Shown here: positions 19,185 through 29,366 of the stretch, piece by piece | Layout of the letters: every line of letters begins with the position of its first letter | How positions within the stretch are numbered: the stretch's first letter is position 1 | Origin: Chara braunii | Taxonomy: Eukaryota; Streptophyta; Charophyceae; Charales; Characeae | Length of the DNA: 55,777 bases | Assembly (NCBI GenBank): GCA_003427395.1 | Contig: BFEA01000053.1 | Location: 4,283,466-4,339,242, forward strand | Direction: 5' to 3' | The notes under the pieces: model-generated | The model's database searches: none | The model's input: only the letters and a program-made list of their open reading frames with translations | Told to the model about the DNA's origin: nothing | Translations under genes and position numbers: made by a program

Positions 19185-19505
19185 TTAGCCACAACACAAT
19201 ATAGAAAAACATTCCCTAACCTCGGGAATGTTTTCTAAAACTAGATTCGCTTCATGAACCACGACGAGATTCATGTCTCTGTAATCTCGGGATGGATTAG
19301 GAGGCGCAAATTCATACCGCACAATATGATATTCATACTCTATCAAGAAAATATAATTCCGTGGTGGGTTTCTCACACTTCCATCCCAAAATCGCGGTTC
19401 ATCCTGTTCCAAAAACACTTGAAGCGGGTTAGTCGACACTGCTATCCAAGCTATCACCGCCTCGCGCGTGCTGAATAATTGAAGGATCACTGCTCCTATG
19501 GACAT
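19185..19505 (-). CDS. Unrecognised 106-residue minus-strand ORF
   Basis: It starts MSIGAVILQLFSTREAVIAWIAVSTNPLQVFLEQDEPRFWDG and continues with PRNYIFLIEYEYHIVRYEFAPPNPSRDYRDMNLVVVHEANLVLEN. It has a beta-like alternation and aromatic content typical of a folded domain. There is no signal peptide or known motif. It is on the same strand as the frames at 18483-19044 and could be an upstream exon or domain of the same protein, 140 bp away. Confidence 0.4.
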   Translation of the reverse strand: MSIGAVILQLFSTREAVIAWIAVSTNPLQVFLEQDEPRFWDGSVRNPPRNYIFLIEYEYHIVRYEFAPPNPSRDYRDMNLVVVHEANLVLENIPEVRECFSILCCG

Positions 19506-19713
19506 CTGGACGCCAAAGTAATAACTTTGTCAAAATAAATTTATATATACCAACCTCTGTACTTGATTCTCATTTCCTCCCAGGGCCATGATTCTTGTGG
19601 ACATCTTGAAGGTAGTGCCTACTTGCACTCCTTCAACACTATTTGAGACATGAACTGGCTTCTTTTGACACCACTTCCCCATGCGCTGGTGGCGCCTAAG
19701 ACGGCCACCCAAA

Positions 19714-20825
19714 GGAAGGTGTTAAATTCAGTCCTCCCCCACTTGAAAGTATGAGAAAACAGCTACCCTTTACAGCAGGACATCCTACCCTTTAGAAAGT
19801 GGTCAGGAATACACCTCCTCGCTCGAACACATAAATTGGGCTGGCTCCACCACAATACAGCATGGTATTCCCCCGTTAAACGGTCCACTCCGGGTCAATA
19901 ACAGGGTCGGCTCCTAAAGCAACGAACCCTTGCCCCGTATGCCTCCTAGAGAAAAGTCCCAATCTCCAAGTGTAGACATTTTCTCTATACCTTCCTACCG
20001 AGGGTTGACTTAGATGAATCAGAAAATAGTTCAAGGGAGACTCTTTTTGGACGGGTGCAGGGGGAAATGGTCATTCGGGATAGAACAGGATGATCCTTGG
20101 GGAAGGATACTAAATTATTTTTTATCTTCTTCTTCGCCTTTCACGAATTTCATTTTTTCGGCACTTGTCAATTTTTCTTTTTCACTATATTCTTCTTCTA
20201 GCATACAGACAGGTAAAGAGTTGAAGAAGAGTAACATTTCCATCCTCCCTTGAGCAAGCAAAATCCCGATCCCTTCTCACACATATTCTTTTACCTACCT
20301 GCTCGATCAACCAGAAAAAAAAAAAAAAACAGCCCAAATCATCTATCCCCCAACCAAAGTCAACTCCCCTTTCCCACATGCATGACTTCACACATCTTAC
20401 TCTACCTTTTCCCTGAGCCCAAATCAAGGTCATGCAAGGTGTGGGTTCACACAGGTGTGCAAGGGAAACTGAGCCAACTGACTGGCAGACTGACCTTGAG
20501 TGAAGTTTGCAAAAATGTTCCACTCAAGAAGACCGTTTAGAACTGCGTTGCTTGATAAGAGGATCGTTGCAACAAGTCGTCAACAAGGTGTCCACACCAC
20601 ACCCTCAAAGTAATCACATGCCGCAACACTCCCCCAACACACTATCACTCCCAACAATTTAATAGCACCTCAATGCCGCCGTCACTCGCCTCCAATTTCA
20701 CTGTGCCACTATGGCGTCACACTCACCCCACTTTCAAGTGCACCACCACTTTGCGGTACCTTCCCTGCACCAATGTCCAGACACCGCTTCTCTCAGTCCA
20801 CACAAAAATACTGCCTCCACTGCTG
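19714..20825. other. Non-coding stretch
   Basis: No convincing gene. An A-run (20313-20330) and CT-rich segments are present; the frames at 20014-20253 and 20250-20540 look like chance. Confidence 0.35.
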
Positions 20826-21175
20826 TCAAAAATCGGCAGCGCTTCTGCACCACTGCAGCTAAATCCAGTACCGGTTGCCGAAATCCGGTAGCGCTTCCGC
20901 GTCACCACCACCAAATACCAATGCCGCCGCTGCAAAATGTCGGCAGCGCTTCCGCGTCACCACACGAAAAAACTAGTGTTGCCGCTACAAAAATTTAGCA
21001 GCGCTCCCGCAATACATCAACAAAAACTGTCGTTGCCGCCAAACCACGCAGCATCTCCCCAACACTTTTCCAACTACGGCTGTCGTTGCCGTGATGGCCG
21101 CACAGCACCTCCCCCTCACTGTTGAAAATGCTGCTGTGTTAGACAGGCAGCATCTCCCTTGCGCTGCTGCCAATG
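20826..21175. repeat. Minisatellite, 50-55-bp unit, about six copies
   Basis: The anchor GGCAGCGCTTC or variants lies at about 20835, 20887, 20942, 20997 and 21047, each followed some 30 bp later by GTTGCCG-like sequence. Spacing is 52, 55, 55 and 50 bp. The array is diverged. Ser/Ala/Pro-rich frames across it are artefacts. Confidence 0.7.
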
Positions 21176-22600
21176 GCCGCGACTATGGCAGCACACAACT
21201 CCTTCAGCTATGCCGCAGCTGCATCACTCCAACGGCCTTCTCCCTCCTTGCAGAGGTGGTGGCTACGGCAGCCTCCAAACTCAATCCTCCTGCAGACCTC
21301 CACTCTCCACCTCTCTAACTCTCTACTCCAGCCAGCAGCTCCTTCAACAGCCAGCACTCACTCAAGTGGAATGCCAGCGGCATCAGCCATGAATGAATGC
21401 TGGCCGGCTGGCTGCTGGCTTCTTTTATAGCCAGCCGAGGGCCGAGGGCAGCAGCTTTGCGCTCAGCCAAAAATTCGGATCAGGGCCTGGCCCTTGATCT
21501 CGGACGAGATCAAGGGCTGGAAATCTGGATGTTAACCTAGGAGAACCAAGTTCCAGGCCCTGGTAATGCATCTGGCCTTCACCCGCAGCCAAACGCAGCC
21601 CAAAGTGGATGTATCAAGCCATTGAAAACAGACTGTTGAAATTCAAGTCTACTTTCACATCAGGGCCTCGATGCTTCCAGTGCTGCATCTAGCCCTACAG
21701 CGCGATTAAATTCGTGACATTCCCCTTTTTTTTTTTCATCTTTTCCCCTCTTTTCTACTTTCTACCCTTGTATCTGCTCTACCCCCGCGGCCACATACGT
21801 GGCCGTTACTCACTTCTTCTCTTCTTCCCTTCTCCTTCTTTCCTTACTTTCTTTTCTTTTCTTATAACCTTGCCTCGTTCAAATGTGCCCACTCCTGGAC
21901 ATCAAAAGTGCCAGGTTCGGCAACCTTTAACAACTGCTGCCCATTTTCAATCACCAACGGGCGTAACTGTTCACGCCCACAACGTTCAGGGGGAGGGGAA
22001 CTAAGAGAAAGAAAGAAAGAAAGAAATATATTTTTAAAAGAAAAAAGCAAAAATAAACAAAAAAACTTACCAAGGGAAGTGAATCGACTTACCTGAGGCA
22101 CGTTTTCAGTCGTCACCAGGTAAGGTTCACGTCCCCTCCCTTTTCTCTCTCTCACACACACATACCCCGCCTGTCGGGGTGCAGCCTCCCGACAAGTCGC
22201 CGATAATCCGACGAAATCGTCCGGCACGGTAATAGGGCGTCGCTCCACTATTCTCGACATGCACACAAGACAATATCATGTCGATGTATCTTTCCAGGTT
22301 CTTGTGGACGATTCTCTCTCGTTTTGCACACTTCGAGGGTAGCAGAGTGAGACCCATATGCCCGTTCGTTCGAAATGAACGGGTAATAACAAAAAAGAAG
22401 AAAAGAAAAAAATCTAACCAAAATTTGAGAAGGAAATCTAAAACAAAATCTAAACAAAACCTAACTAAAAAGTTCACCTATGAAAAAAAACGGTCGCCCG
22501 TTTTCACGAGTGACTATTTGATGTACTGGGGCTGAAAAGCCCCAGTCACTTCAAAGAAAATATTTATTATTATTATTGTTTTTTTTTTTCTCTTTGTTGG
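21176..22600. other. Non-coding stretch with (GAAA)n and T-rich tract
   Basis: Contains T-rich sequence at 21721-21850, a palindrome GCGGCCACATACGTGGCCG at 21788-21806, (GAAA)n at 22006-22026 and A-rich sequence at 22385-22480. No frame is convincing. Microsatellite-like CTCTCTCACACACACA is at 22145-22160. Confidence 0.4.
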
Positions 22601-22624
22601 CTGTAGCCAAAGGTCATGCCTTGT

Positions 22625-22900
22625 GGCTAGCCTACGAGTTGTCGAAATACAGACCTGAGTTCGATCCCAACACCATTTCTCAATTTATACGTGTCATCCT
22701 TGCGCAGAGGCCATGCCAAACTCGGCGCGGCCAATCTGGACCGCGCGATCCTCCAGATCTAGCAGGCAGATTAACGCGCAGGCGACATAATGAATAGCCA
22801 ACTCCAAAAGGAGCTAGCCCCGAGGTGCGGTTCCCCAGATTCAATCCCGGTATCTGCCGAGTGACAGTCCTGTACCATAACCTACTGGGCTAGGTCCTAT
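22625..22900. repeat. tRNA-like (SINE-like) fragments
   Basis: Plus-strand GAGTTCGATCCCAAC (about 22659-22673) is a good pol III B box, preceded some 38 bp upstream by TGGCTAGCCTACGAG, an A-box-like word. On the minus strand TAGCCCAGTAGGTTATGGTA (about 22877-22896) and GGGATTGAATC (about 22829-22839) form another A/B-box pair at tRNA spacing. Neither folds into a full tRNA by eye. Tails of tRNA-derived SINEs are the likely source. Confidence 0.35.
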
Positions 22901-23329
22901 CACGATAGTGATAGGAGCAACTCTTCCATATGAAGAGCTTGCCCAGTCTCTATTTCATTATATCGTGGCCTTGCAGGCCCTGCTTGCATGTGGCCCTGCT
23001 GCGTCGCCTGTTCGAGGCTTTGCAGGCCATGCTCACTGGCTTTGTCCCATCGGTTGGCCGCGAGTATCGACCGCACCGCCCCCAGCCCTTAACAGAGCAG
23101 GCTGCTGGGTCTCACGGCCATCTGTCATAGTTTCAATCCCCCTCGTACGACGGTTCTTATTAGCCTTGTAGGCTCTGAATCGCGCGGCTTAGCAACCGTG
23201 CATCATTGTCTAGGATAGGCCTAGCCTTAGTGCTTCCACGTTTGCGTGCCCATGCGGCCTCGACAAAACCGCCGACTTCTGTCATTATTTTTCGGCGACG
23301 CAGGCGCCCAGTGTAAAGTCCAAAAAACA

Positions 23330-24980
23330 TCCGAGTCTCTCAGTCATAGGTTAGTTTGAATAGACTTTTGGCGAACGTCAATCTCATCAAGTCCTCCAAT
23401 TCAATGAAGAGGGTCGGACAATGTTCGACATTGAAAAACACGGGCAGATACCCTTGCCAGGGTTTCTGCCCTGACAACGCTACCACTGAGAATTAGCAAG
23501 ATGGAAGCCAGACTATCATTATAGATGGTCCCGAGGGTAGCAGGGTCACCCTAGAGACCGTGAACGAATTCGACAAGCAGCACAAGGTTTCCCTGCAAAG
23601 CAAAGGTCAGGTAATGACACGAAGTTGATTCGTGAGGAACTTACCTTGGGACCACATAAAATGAAAAGGAAAAGGATGGAGGTTGAAGACTTGGAGGACA
23701 AATACATGGTAAACGGAACCGTTTACCCGAAAGAAGGCGACGACGAGGAATTCAGACGATGCATAAACCTTTCGTTTTTGGAGGAATTTCCCCCAACATA
23801 GTGGAGGAAAGAAACACAAATCTGTAGCTCAAAAGGTTAAATTGGCTGCAGTTAGCCATGATAGGACTGGGGAAATAGGGATCACTGAGGAGGAGATAAC
23901 ACATATGATTAGGGAACGAAAGGCAGCTGAAGGTCAAAGAATTACTTACAAAAGATTGGAGGAGATGGACATAGGTGATGGGAACATAACAAAGGAGGAA
24001 AAAAAGATGCTAAGAGCCTGCGATAAGGCCGTGGCTTTTTGTGACGCGGAAAGAGGACGAATAGACCCGCGGTATGCTAAACCGGCAAGGATCTACACGG
24101 TCCCATACGTGTCGTGGAGTGATGCAGGGTGGAATTGCGCTCTGATAAAAGACTTTTTGAAGGAGAAGATTAGGACATTCGTAGTCGAACCCTGTGAGAG
24201 CGTTGGGTCCATTCCAAAGGTTACGGTTAGAGACGTTGGGTCCATTCCAAACTCGGATCTCTTGACCGCGACAGGGCGTTGTATTTACTTGGTTTGCGAT
24301 CTTTTCTCAACAGACGATGAAATTTCACTGGATTACAGAGATCGGCACCTAACCGTGATGCACACGCTCTTAGGGTTAATCGAGATGATGGTGGTATCGA
24401 TGGGGTGGACTAATGGTGTTGCAGTCTTCCAAAGAGCGATGGTCGCGGTATTGGGAGAGCTTATACCCAATTTAATCGTGGTTTTCCTAGACGGTTTCCC
24501 CATCAAGGGGCCATATGAGAAGGACGAGACTGAGGTAGATCCAGAGTGAGGAAATTCGTCGCGAGCCATGTTCAGGACATTAGAAAGGTATCAATGAGGC
24601 TAGAGGATGTGAATGTCACTGTTAGCGGGAGCAAAAGTAGGTGGGCTGTATCCGCCATTAAGATATTAGGCTATATTTGCGATAAGAATGGTAGGCGGCT
24701 GGACCCCACAAAGCTTGAGAAGCTTACGAATTGGCCAACACCGCTACGACATATCACAGATACACGGCAGTTTCTAGGATTGGTTGGCTTCTGGAAGAAT
24801 TTTATAAAAGGGTATGCGGAGAAAGCGGAGCCCTTAAGAAGACTATTACGGAAAGGAGTAGAGTGGAAGTGGGCGAGCAATCAAGAAGACGCGGTAAAGA
24901 CCCTGGAGGATGAGTTCAAGGAAGGAGGGCAGGTCCTTGGAGGTCCTTTGAAGACGAGGAAAAAAAGCCATTTGTAGTAT
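23330..24980 (+). pseudogene. Reverse transcriptase, element C, second half of pol
   Basis: From 23330 pieces of the linker appear (DGPEGSRVTLETV; GPHKMKRKRMEVEDLEDKYMVNG...INLSFLEEFPP), then a frameshift at about 23800. The frame at 23842-24546 carries DAERGRIDPRYAKPARIYTVPYVSW, TVRDVGSIPNSDLL, CIYLVCDLFSTDDEISLDYRDRHLTVMHTLLGL (motif A) and MGWTNGVAVFQ (motif B), but the catalytic motif C is FLDGFPIKG instead of FLDD. The segment between EPCESVGSIP and VTVRDVGSIP shows a deletion that removes the strand normally ending in an IQDL-type motif. The frame at 24546-24977 continues with TVSGSKS, ILGYICDKNGRRLDP, NWPTP and RQFLGLVGFWKNFI. All landmarks fit Ty3/gypsy; the enzyme is inactive. Confidence 0.85.
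24202..24251. repeat. 17-bp direct repeat at an RT deletion
   Basis: GTTGGGTCCATTCCAAA occurs at 24202-24218 and 24235-24251, period 33 bp, exactly where a conserved RT segment is missing. Replication slippage or a recombination scar would explain both. Confidence 0.8.
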
Positions 24981-25627
24981 GCACTGAAGCGGGGATCACA
25001 TCTGTAGGAGGGGTCTTGGCTCAGAAGGACTTCAACGGCAAGGAGAGACCTCTCAGACTCGAGAGTAGAACATTGAACACCAACGAGAGAAACTATTCTC
25101 AGATTAAGAAAGAAGTCCTGGGGGTGTTACATTGCCTGAACGTCTTCAGACACTATATCTTCGGGCGAAGGTTCGTCTTACGAGTCGATCCTACAACGGT
25201 AGCCGCCGTATTACAAAAGGACTTCTATTTAACGGATCCTATGATAACCAGGTGGCTTATGCACATAAGAATGGTTGACTACATAGTGGAGCGTATATCA
25301 GGGGCCAAGAATGCTGTAGCATATGGACTTTCACCCATTAGACTAGAGGAGGGGGATTTGGGGTCGCTTGGAGGGGTGGACAGGCTCCTGCGGATGGAAA
25401 TAGGCTCGGTGAGGATTGAGCCTAGCACTAGTGGTGTCGCTCCGTTCTTGGAAAACCTCTATACCGGTAAGTACCACCAAATAGGGCTATATCTTCTCGG
25501 GGAAGTGGATGTCAATGATAGACTCACGAAGGAGGCTCAGCAGTACTGTCTTAGGGCAGGTCACCTCTTCAAAAGACCGCCTAAGAATGGTATGCAGATG
25601 AGAGTAGTATGCGATGAGGAAGAGTGA
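24970..25627 (+). pseudogene. RNase H domain and linker, element C
   Basis: In a shifted frame the domain reads FVVCTEAGITSVGGVLAQKD (first catalytic Asp of TDAS replaced by Glu), LRLESRTLNTNERNYSQIKKEVLGVLHCLNVFRHYIFG and FVLRVDPTTVAAVLQ, then the tail WLMHIRMVDYIVERISGAKNAVAYGLSPI. The typical Asp of VRTDP is partly kept (VRVDP). A linker follows and the frame stops at 25627 just before the integrase zinc domain. One changed catalytic residue and the frameshifts make it non-functional. Confidence 0.8.
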
Positions 25628-26410
25628 AGGGAGATAATTGTCGAGCTTCACGATGGGGTTGTTGGAGGTCATAGAGGAGTGTCAGGGAAGGTCAGGAATC
25701 TTTATTGGTGGGACGACTTATATAGAGATGTAGAGGCCTACTGCCAAACATGCGAGGAATGCCAAAAGAGAGCGGTAGTCAAATATAAGGAACCGTTGTT
25801 TCCTTCTTATTCGACGACGACAGGCGAGAAGGTTCATGTGGACTTAATTAAGATGCCCAAGGGAGAAGGAGGAATGAATTCCATCATGGATATCATGGAC
25901 CACTTGACCGGATTTGTGGAGGCCATGGCACTACGTCAAAAGACGAAGAAAACGGTTAGTGAGTGTTTGACAGAGTATATCACCTGGTACGGATGTGTCC
26001 GAAAGATCGTCATGGATAGGGGGTCGGAATTTATGGCTAAGTCCAAACCTTTTTGCAGAGGGTAGGGATCCAAGTACTGTTATCTACGGCATACCATCCC
26101 TAGACTCACGCGCCTGTGGAAAGGGGACATCAATCCTTAGTGAATGCACTCACCAAGTGGTGTGTGGGGTAAGAGAAGAAGTGGCAAAAATACCTGAGAT
26201 TCGCAGTCTGGGCGGATAATGTTACTGTCTGAACCACCACTGGTTATCAGCCCTACCCTGTGGTTCGGGAGGCGCTGCTTTTTGCCCATGGAGTTTCATA
26301 TGGACTCACGAACAAAGGTAGATTGGGACGAGGTACCAACCAAGGAACATTTACTAATTAGGCAGATAGTTGAGACGCTGGAAGAAAACACCCCGCCGTG
26401 GAGAGGCTGA
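25628..26410 (+). pseudogene. Integrase, element C
   Basis: The HHCC zinc domain is intact in sequence: LHDGVVGGHRGVSGK, then YCQTCEECQKR. The catalytic core has VHVDLIKMP (first Asp, ~25840), NSIMDIMDHLTGFVEAMAL, VRKIVMDRGSEF (second Asp, ~26010), then frame changes at about 26065 and LLSTAYHP, stop, PVERGHQSLVNALTKW (Glu kept, ~26113), and FAVWADNVTV, TTGYQPYPVVREALLF. All three catalytic acids therefore survive, but stops at 26065 and near 26090 and later cut the protein. Integrase is the best conserved enzyme of this element and marks the end of pol. Confidence 0.85.
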
Positions 26411-26623
26411 AAGGTCAGAGAGAGAAGGACAAGGAGAGGTGGGATAGTTAGGCAAGAGGGCATACCTACAAGAAGCCTGGTCTTGCTTTACGATTGAGCA
26501 CTGGAAAGGTTTTGGTCTGGGAAACTGGCGAATAGGTAGATGGGACCTTACCGTGTGACCAGAAGATTATAAGGAGGTGCTTACTTGCTTGAGGAACTAG
26601 ACGGGGGTAGGTGAAAGGAGCCG

Positions 26624-27004
26624 GTGTCTGGCTCACGTGAGAAGGTGTTTAGAGAGCGAGGAGAAAGCTTAAACAACCCCCGCCCGAACCTGAGGAAGGA
26701 CAAAGAAAAGGAAAAAGTCGAGGAGAAACCGCTGGAGTCGCCAGAGGGACCTAAGTCATCCACCTACAAGAAAGGAGAAAGCTCCAAAAAGTGTACAAAG
26801 AAGAGACGAGGGGGGATCTTGGGCGTTAGAAACAGATGGAGAAAGGACATTAAGAAAAGGAAGCGAAAGGTCTTAAAGACGGCCAGACTGAGGAGAGAGA
26901 AGAAACCCAGAGTTAAGGAGGCCATTAAAAGCGCGATAGTTGTAGGCAAAGGTGAGGATAAACAATCCGCAAAAAGCGACAACGAAAGGTTAAGAAACGA
27001 TTAG
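26624..27004 (+). CDS. Basic, low-complexity tail ORF of element C
   Basis: A 126-residue frame is extremely rich in Lys, Arg and Glu (NLRKDKEKEKVEEKPLESPEG, KKCTKKRRGGILG, KRKRKVLKTARLRREKKPRVKEAIKS). It lies where a chromodomain would sit in a chromovirus. No cage residues or chromodomain fold can be seen. Stretches such as KKRKRK would serve as nuclear localisation signals, so a DNA- or RNA-binding tail is a fair guess, but base composition (A/G-rich on the plus strand) alone could give this sequence. It ends about 170 bp before the polypurine tract. Confidence 0.4.
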   Translation: MSGSREKVFRERGESLNNPRPNLRKDKEKEKVEEKPLESPEGPKSSTYKKGESSKKCTKKRRGGILGVRNRWRKDIKKRKRKVLKTARLRREKKPRVKEAIKSAIVVGKGEDKQSAKSDNERLRND

Positions 27005-27173
27005 GGGTAAAAAGGAAGATGATTAAGAAAAAGCGGAGCAAGAACAAGAAATGGGAGAAAAAGGTCCGATGAGAGCCGTGAGGGAAAAAATCTTGGGTTG
27101 ATTGGTAGAGATTAGGAGTCCAAAATTATTTTTCCTTGATGTTCCAAGATGGCTCGCTGGGGACGTCGAGAAT

Positions 27174-27183
27174 GGGGGGGGGG
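27174..27183 (+). promoter_or_regulatory. Polypurine tract of element C
   Basis: A run of ten G lies directly before TGCTGTTGTCGGCCGACTCC, the start of the 3' LTR. It is preceded by CGAGAAT, giving a 14-base purine-rich tract. Confidence 0.65.
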
Positions 27184-27263
27184 TGCTGTTGTCGGCCGAC
27201 TCCAGCCTTACGCCGCCCTTTACTTCCTTGAGGATAGTGCTTGGCGGAAACCAGATCTAACTG

Positions 27264-28336
27264 CCATGGCTGATTTGGTCACGACCGTCATCAAAGAACT
27301 ACGGGATTAGAGCCACGCCGGGGGTTTCGGGACCAAGACGTTAAGAAAGTGTGGCCCGTTGATTTTGAGTGAGCCTTTTTCAATGAACATTATAAAAACC
27401 TATTGTTGGCAAAGCATAAAGGTATGGTGACGACAGGGGAGGTGTCGGAAGTGTCGGCCGAGTAACAAGAGCGAGAGACCCGAACTCGCACTAAAGCGTG
27501 GCGGTGTGCGTGACGACAGAGGGCACCCGACTCTTACGGCGAGCCTTCGGGCGGTCTAAGGGATGACAACAGGTGCAGATCACCGAGGGCCCAAGTAAGA
27601 AGGAAGTTGTTGCGTGGGCACTTATGAGGCCTTGACATTTAGGTCGTAAGTGAAACCAAAGGGAATCCGCGAGCCTAAGGCTGAGAACGGGGCCCTTAGG
27701 CCATAAATTTATTATTTCCAAGAATTGGGCCCGACGGATTTTGGTGGGACCTTGTCACTTTTTGCGTGGGGACCACTAGGGCCTGGGCAGGTCCGAACGT
27801 AGGTTCGGAACGAGGCCCGGTATCAGCCATGGCTGATTTGGTCACGACCGTCATCAAAGAACTATGGGATCAGAGCCACGCCGGGGGTTTCAGGGCCAAG
27901 ACGTTAAGAAAGTGTGGCCCGTTGATTCTGAGTGAGCCTTTTTCAATGAACACTATGAAAACCTATCGTTGGCAAGGCATAAAAGTATGGTGACGACAGG
28001 GGAGGTGTCGGAAGCGCTGGCCGAGTAACAAGAGCGAGAGACCCGAACTCGCACTAGAGCGTGGCGGTGTGCGTGACGAGAGAGGGCGCTCGACTCTTAC
28101 GGGGAGCCTTCTGGCGGTGTAAGGGATGACAACAGGTGCAGATCACTGAGGGCCCAAGTAAGAAGGAAGTTGCTGCGTGGGCACTTACGAGGCCTTGACA
28201 TTTAGGCCGTAAGTGAAACCAAAGGGAAGCCGCGAGCCTAAGGCTGAGAATGGGGCCCTTAGGCCATAAATTTATTATTTCCAAGAATCGGGCCCTGCGG
28301 ATTTTGGTGGGACCTTGTCACTTTATGCGTGGGGAC
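27264..28336. repeat. 563-bp tandem duplication in LTR C
   Basis: CCATGGCTGATTTGGTCACG starts units at 27264 and 27827; the second is cut at about 28336. Identity is high through GATTTGGTCACGACC, GAGTGAGCCTTTTTCAATGA and GGTGCAGATCAC. The join at 27820-27827 falls within CCCGGTATCAGCCATGG. Confidence 0.9.
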
Positions 28337-28821
28337 CATGCCTCCACGGTCTGTCTAAGCGGTCTTCTTGAGTGGCGCGACAGGGAACTCATTGACACGG
28401 GGACTGGTGAGGAACGTGTCACAAGTTCTCCCCAACCCGAGTCCTGACCTTCCAAGGGGGACGGTGACAGTGCGTGGAGGCATGGTAAAGCTCAACCTCG
28501 AGATGGCCTCGATGGGCTCGCGAGTCTACCCCAGACACTGAGAGTTCCAACACGATGCCATGGGATCAGCGAGCCTGATACGGGCGACATCCGATAGGGA
28601 GGAGGGTACGTCGTAGGGTCGGTCGGTACTCGGACCGATTTCCCTGACACGGACGTTGAACCTGTTTCTGGAACCGGATGCAGCGCATCAGATCCTATTG
28701 TTTTGGATTGAGTAAAAAGTTCATCTTGTTCCTTTCAGCGACTTTTCCGCGAGTTTCGTGATTTGCTCGTCTTTGTTTGCTATGCTAACTTGTTTTGTTG
28801 TCGAGACAGACACGACATCTC
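28337..28821. other. Unmatched part of LTR C or flanking insert
   Basis: From CATGCCTCCACGGTCTGTC on no match elsewhere in the window was seen until 28822. There is no credible ORF. Confidence 0.35.
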
Positions 28822-28860
28822 TACAGGTTACAGGAGCCCCAAGCGACCCTCCTGTGGGTG

Positions 28861-29366
28861 AGCGTCGAGAGGGTAGAGGGCGCTGCTGAGGGCAGCGCCA
28901 TAGCGCAGCCTTCATAGCCAGGCTGGGGCTTGGACTTAGCGGGTGGTGGTGGTCTTCGTGCATGAGAGGGAAGGTGTGGGTAGTAGAAGTCGAGGGTGAG
29001 AGAGAGAGAGACGAGGTGTGATGATGTGAGGCCACGTACCGGTCTTGGCAATGGTCGACAGGGTTGACATCTTCATGCATTTTGGTTGTTGCTGCTGACG
29101 TCAACGGGATGCATTGGCAATTCGTAAGCTGCTAGTAGCTGTGTAGTAGTTGTCTGGGCGCTGGTCGCCAAGTAGGAGGGACTCTGGATACATATGTTGG
29201 TGGTGGCGAGAGTGTGCTCTCATTGACATTCGGATTCAGTGTTTTGGTTCTCCGTTGGTGCAATATCAGTGCATTTCTGCTTTCTGGACAGCGTTGGACT
29301 TGCTGGCTTTCAATATGATTTTGCATTCTCGATTTCTGTCATTTCGCTATCGCTCATTTCCTTGCA
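28861..29366 (+). repeat. A-family LTR, partial, no PBS after it
   Basis: 28862-28985 matches 6123-6250 and 29010-29366 matches 690-1040. Both halves are thus present here in one copy, which shows the order inside the LTR and confirms the family. It ends CTTGCA like the 5' LTR, but TGGGGTAACTG follows rather than a PBS, so it is a solo or 3'-type LTR. Confidence 0.75.

Larger units (their letters stand above)
16263..23250. mobile_element. Nested block interrupting element C
   Basis: Element C is read up to 16262 and again from about 23330. The ~7 kb between holds a minus-strand gypsy fragment (gag, PBS, LTR edge), unrecognised minus-strand ORFs, a minisatellite and tRNA-like pieces. More than one insertion is likely. 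The right boundary is uncertain by about 100 bp. Confidence 0.55.
6252..28860 (+). mobile_element. Ty3/gypsy LTR retrotransposon C, split by nested insertions
   Basis: LTRs at 6252-8034 and 27184-28860 share long blocks (6260-6700 with 27190-27800; 7931-7968 with 28822-28860). Between them lie an Asp-type PBS, a long gag leader, gag, a knuckle, a linker domain, protease, a ~7-kb interruption (16263-~23250), then RT, RNase H, integrase, a Lys/Arg-rich tail and a polypurine tract. All coding blocks are on the plus strand in gypsy order, which supports one element. Stops, frameshifts and duplications show it is dead. Confidence 0.75.
27184..28860 (+). repeat. 3' LTR of element C, rearranged
   Basis: It starts TGCTGTTGTCGGCC and shares 27190-27600 and 27740-27800 with the 5' LTR, plus 28822-28860 with 7931-7968. 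It contains a 563-bp tandem duplication and a 126-bp insertion (starting TTGTTGCGTGGGCAC) absent from the 5' LTR, and lacks the CpG minisatellite. It ends abruptly against A-family LTR sequence. Confidence 0.7.

Noticed and set aside
20673-21430. Ser/Pro/Thr-rich secreted-type proteins
   Set aside because: They overlap in three frames across a minisatellite.
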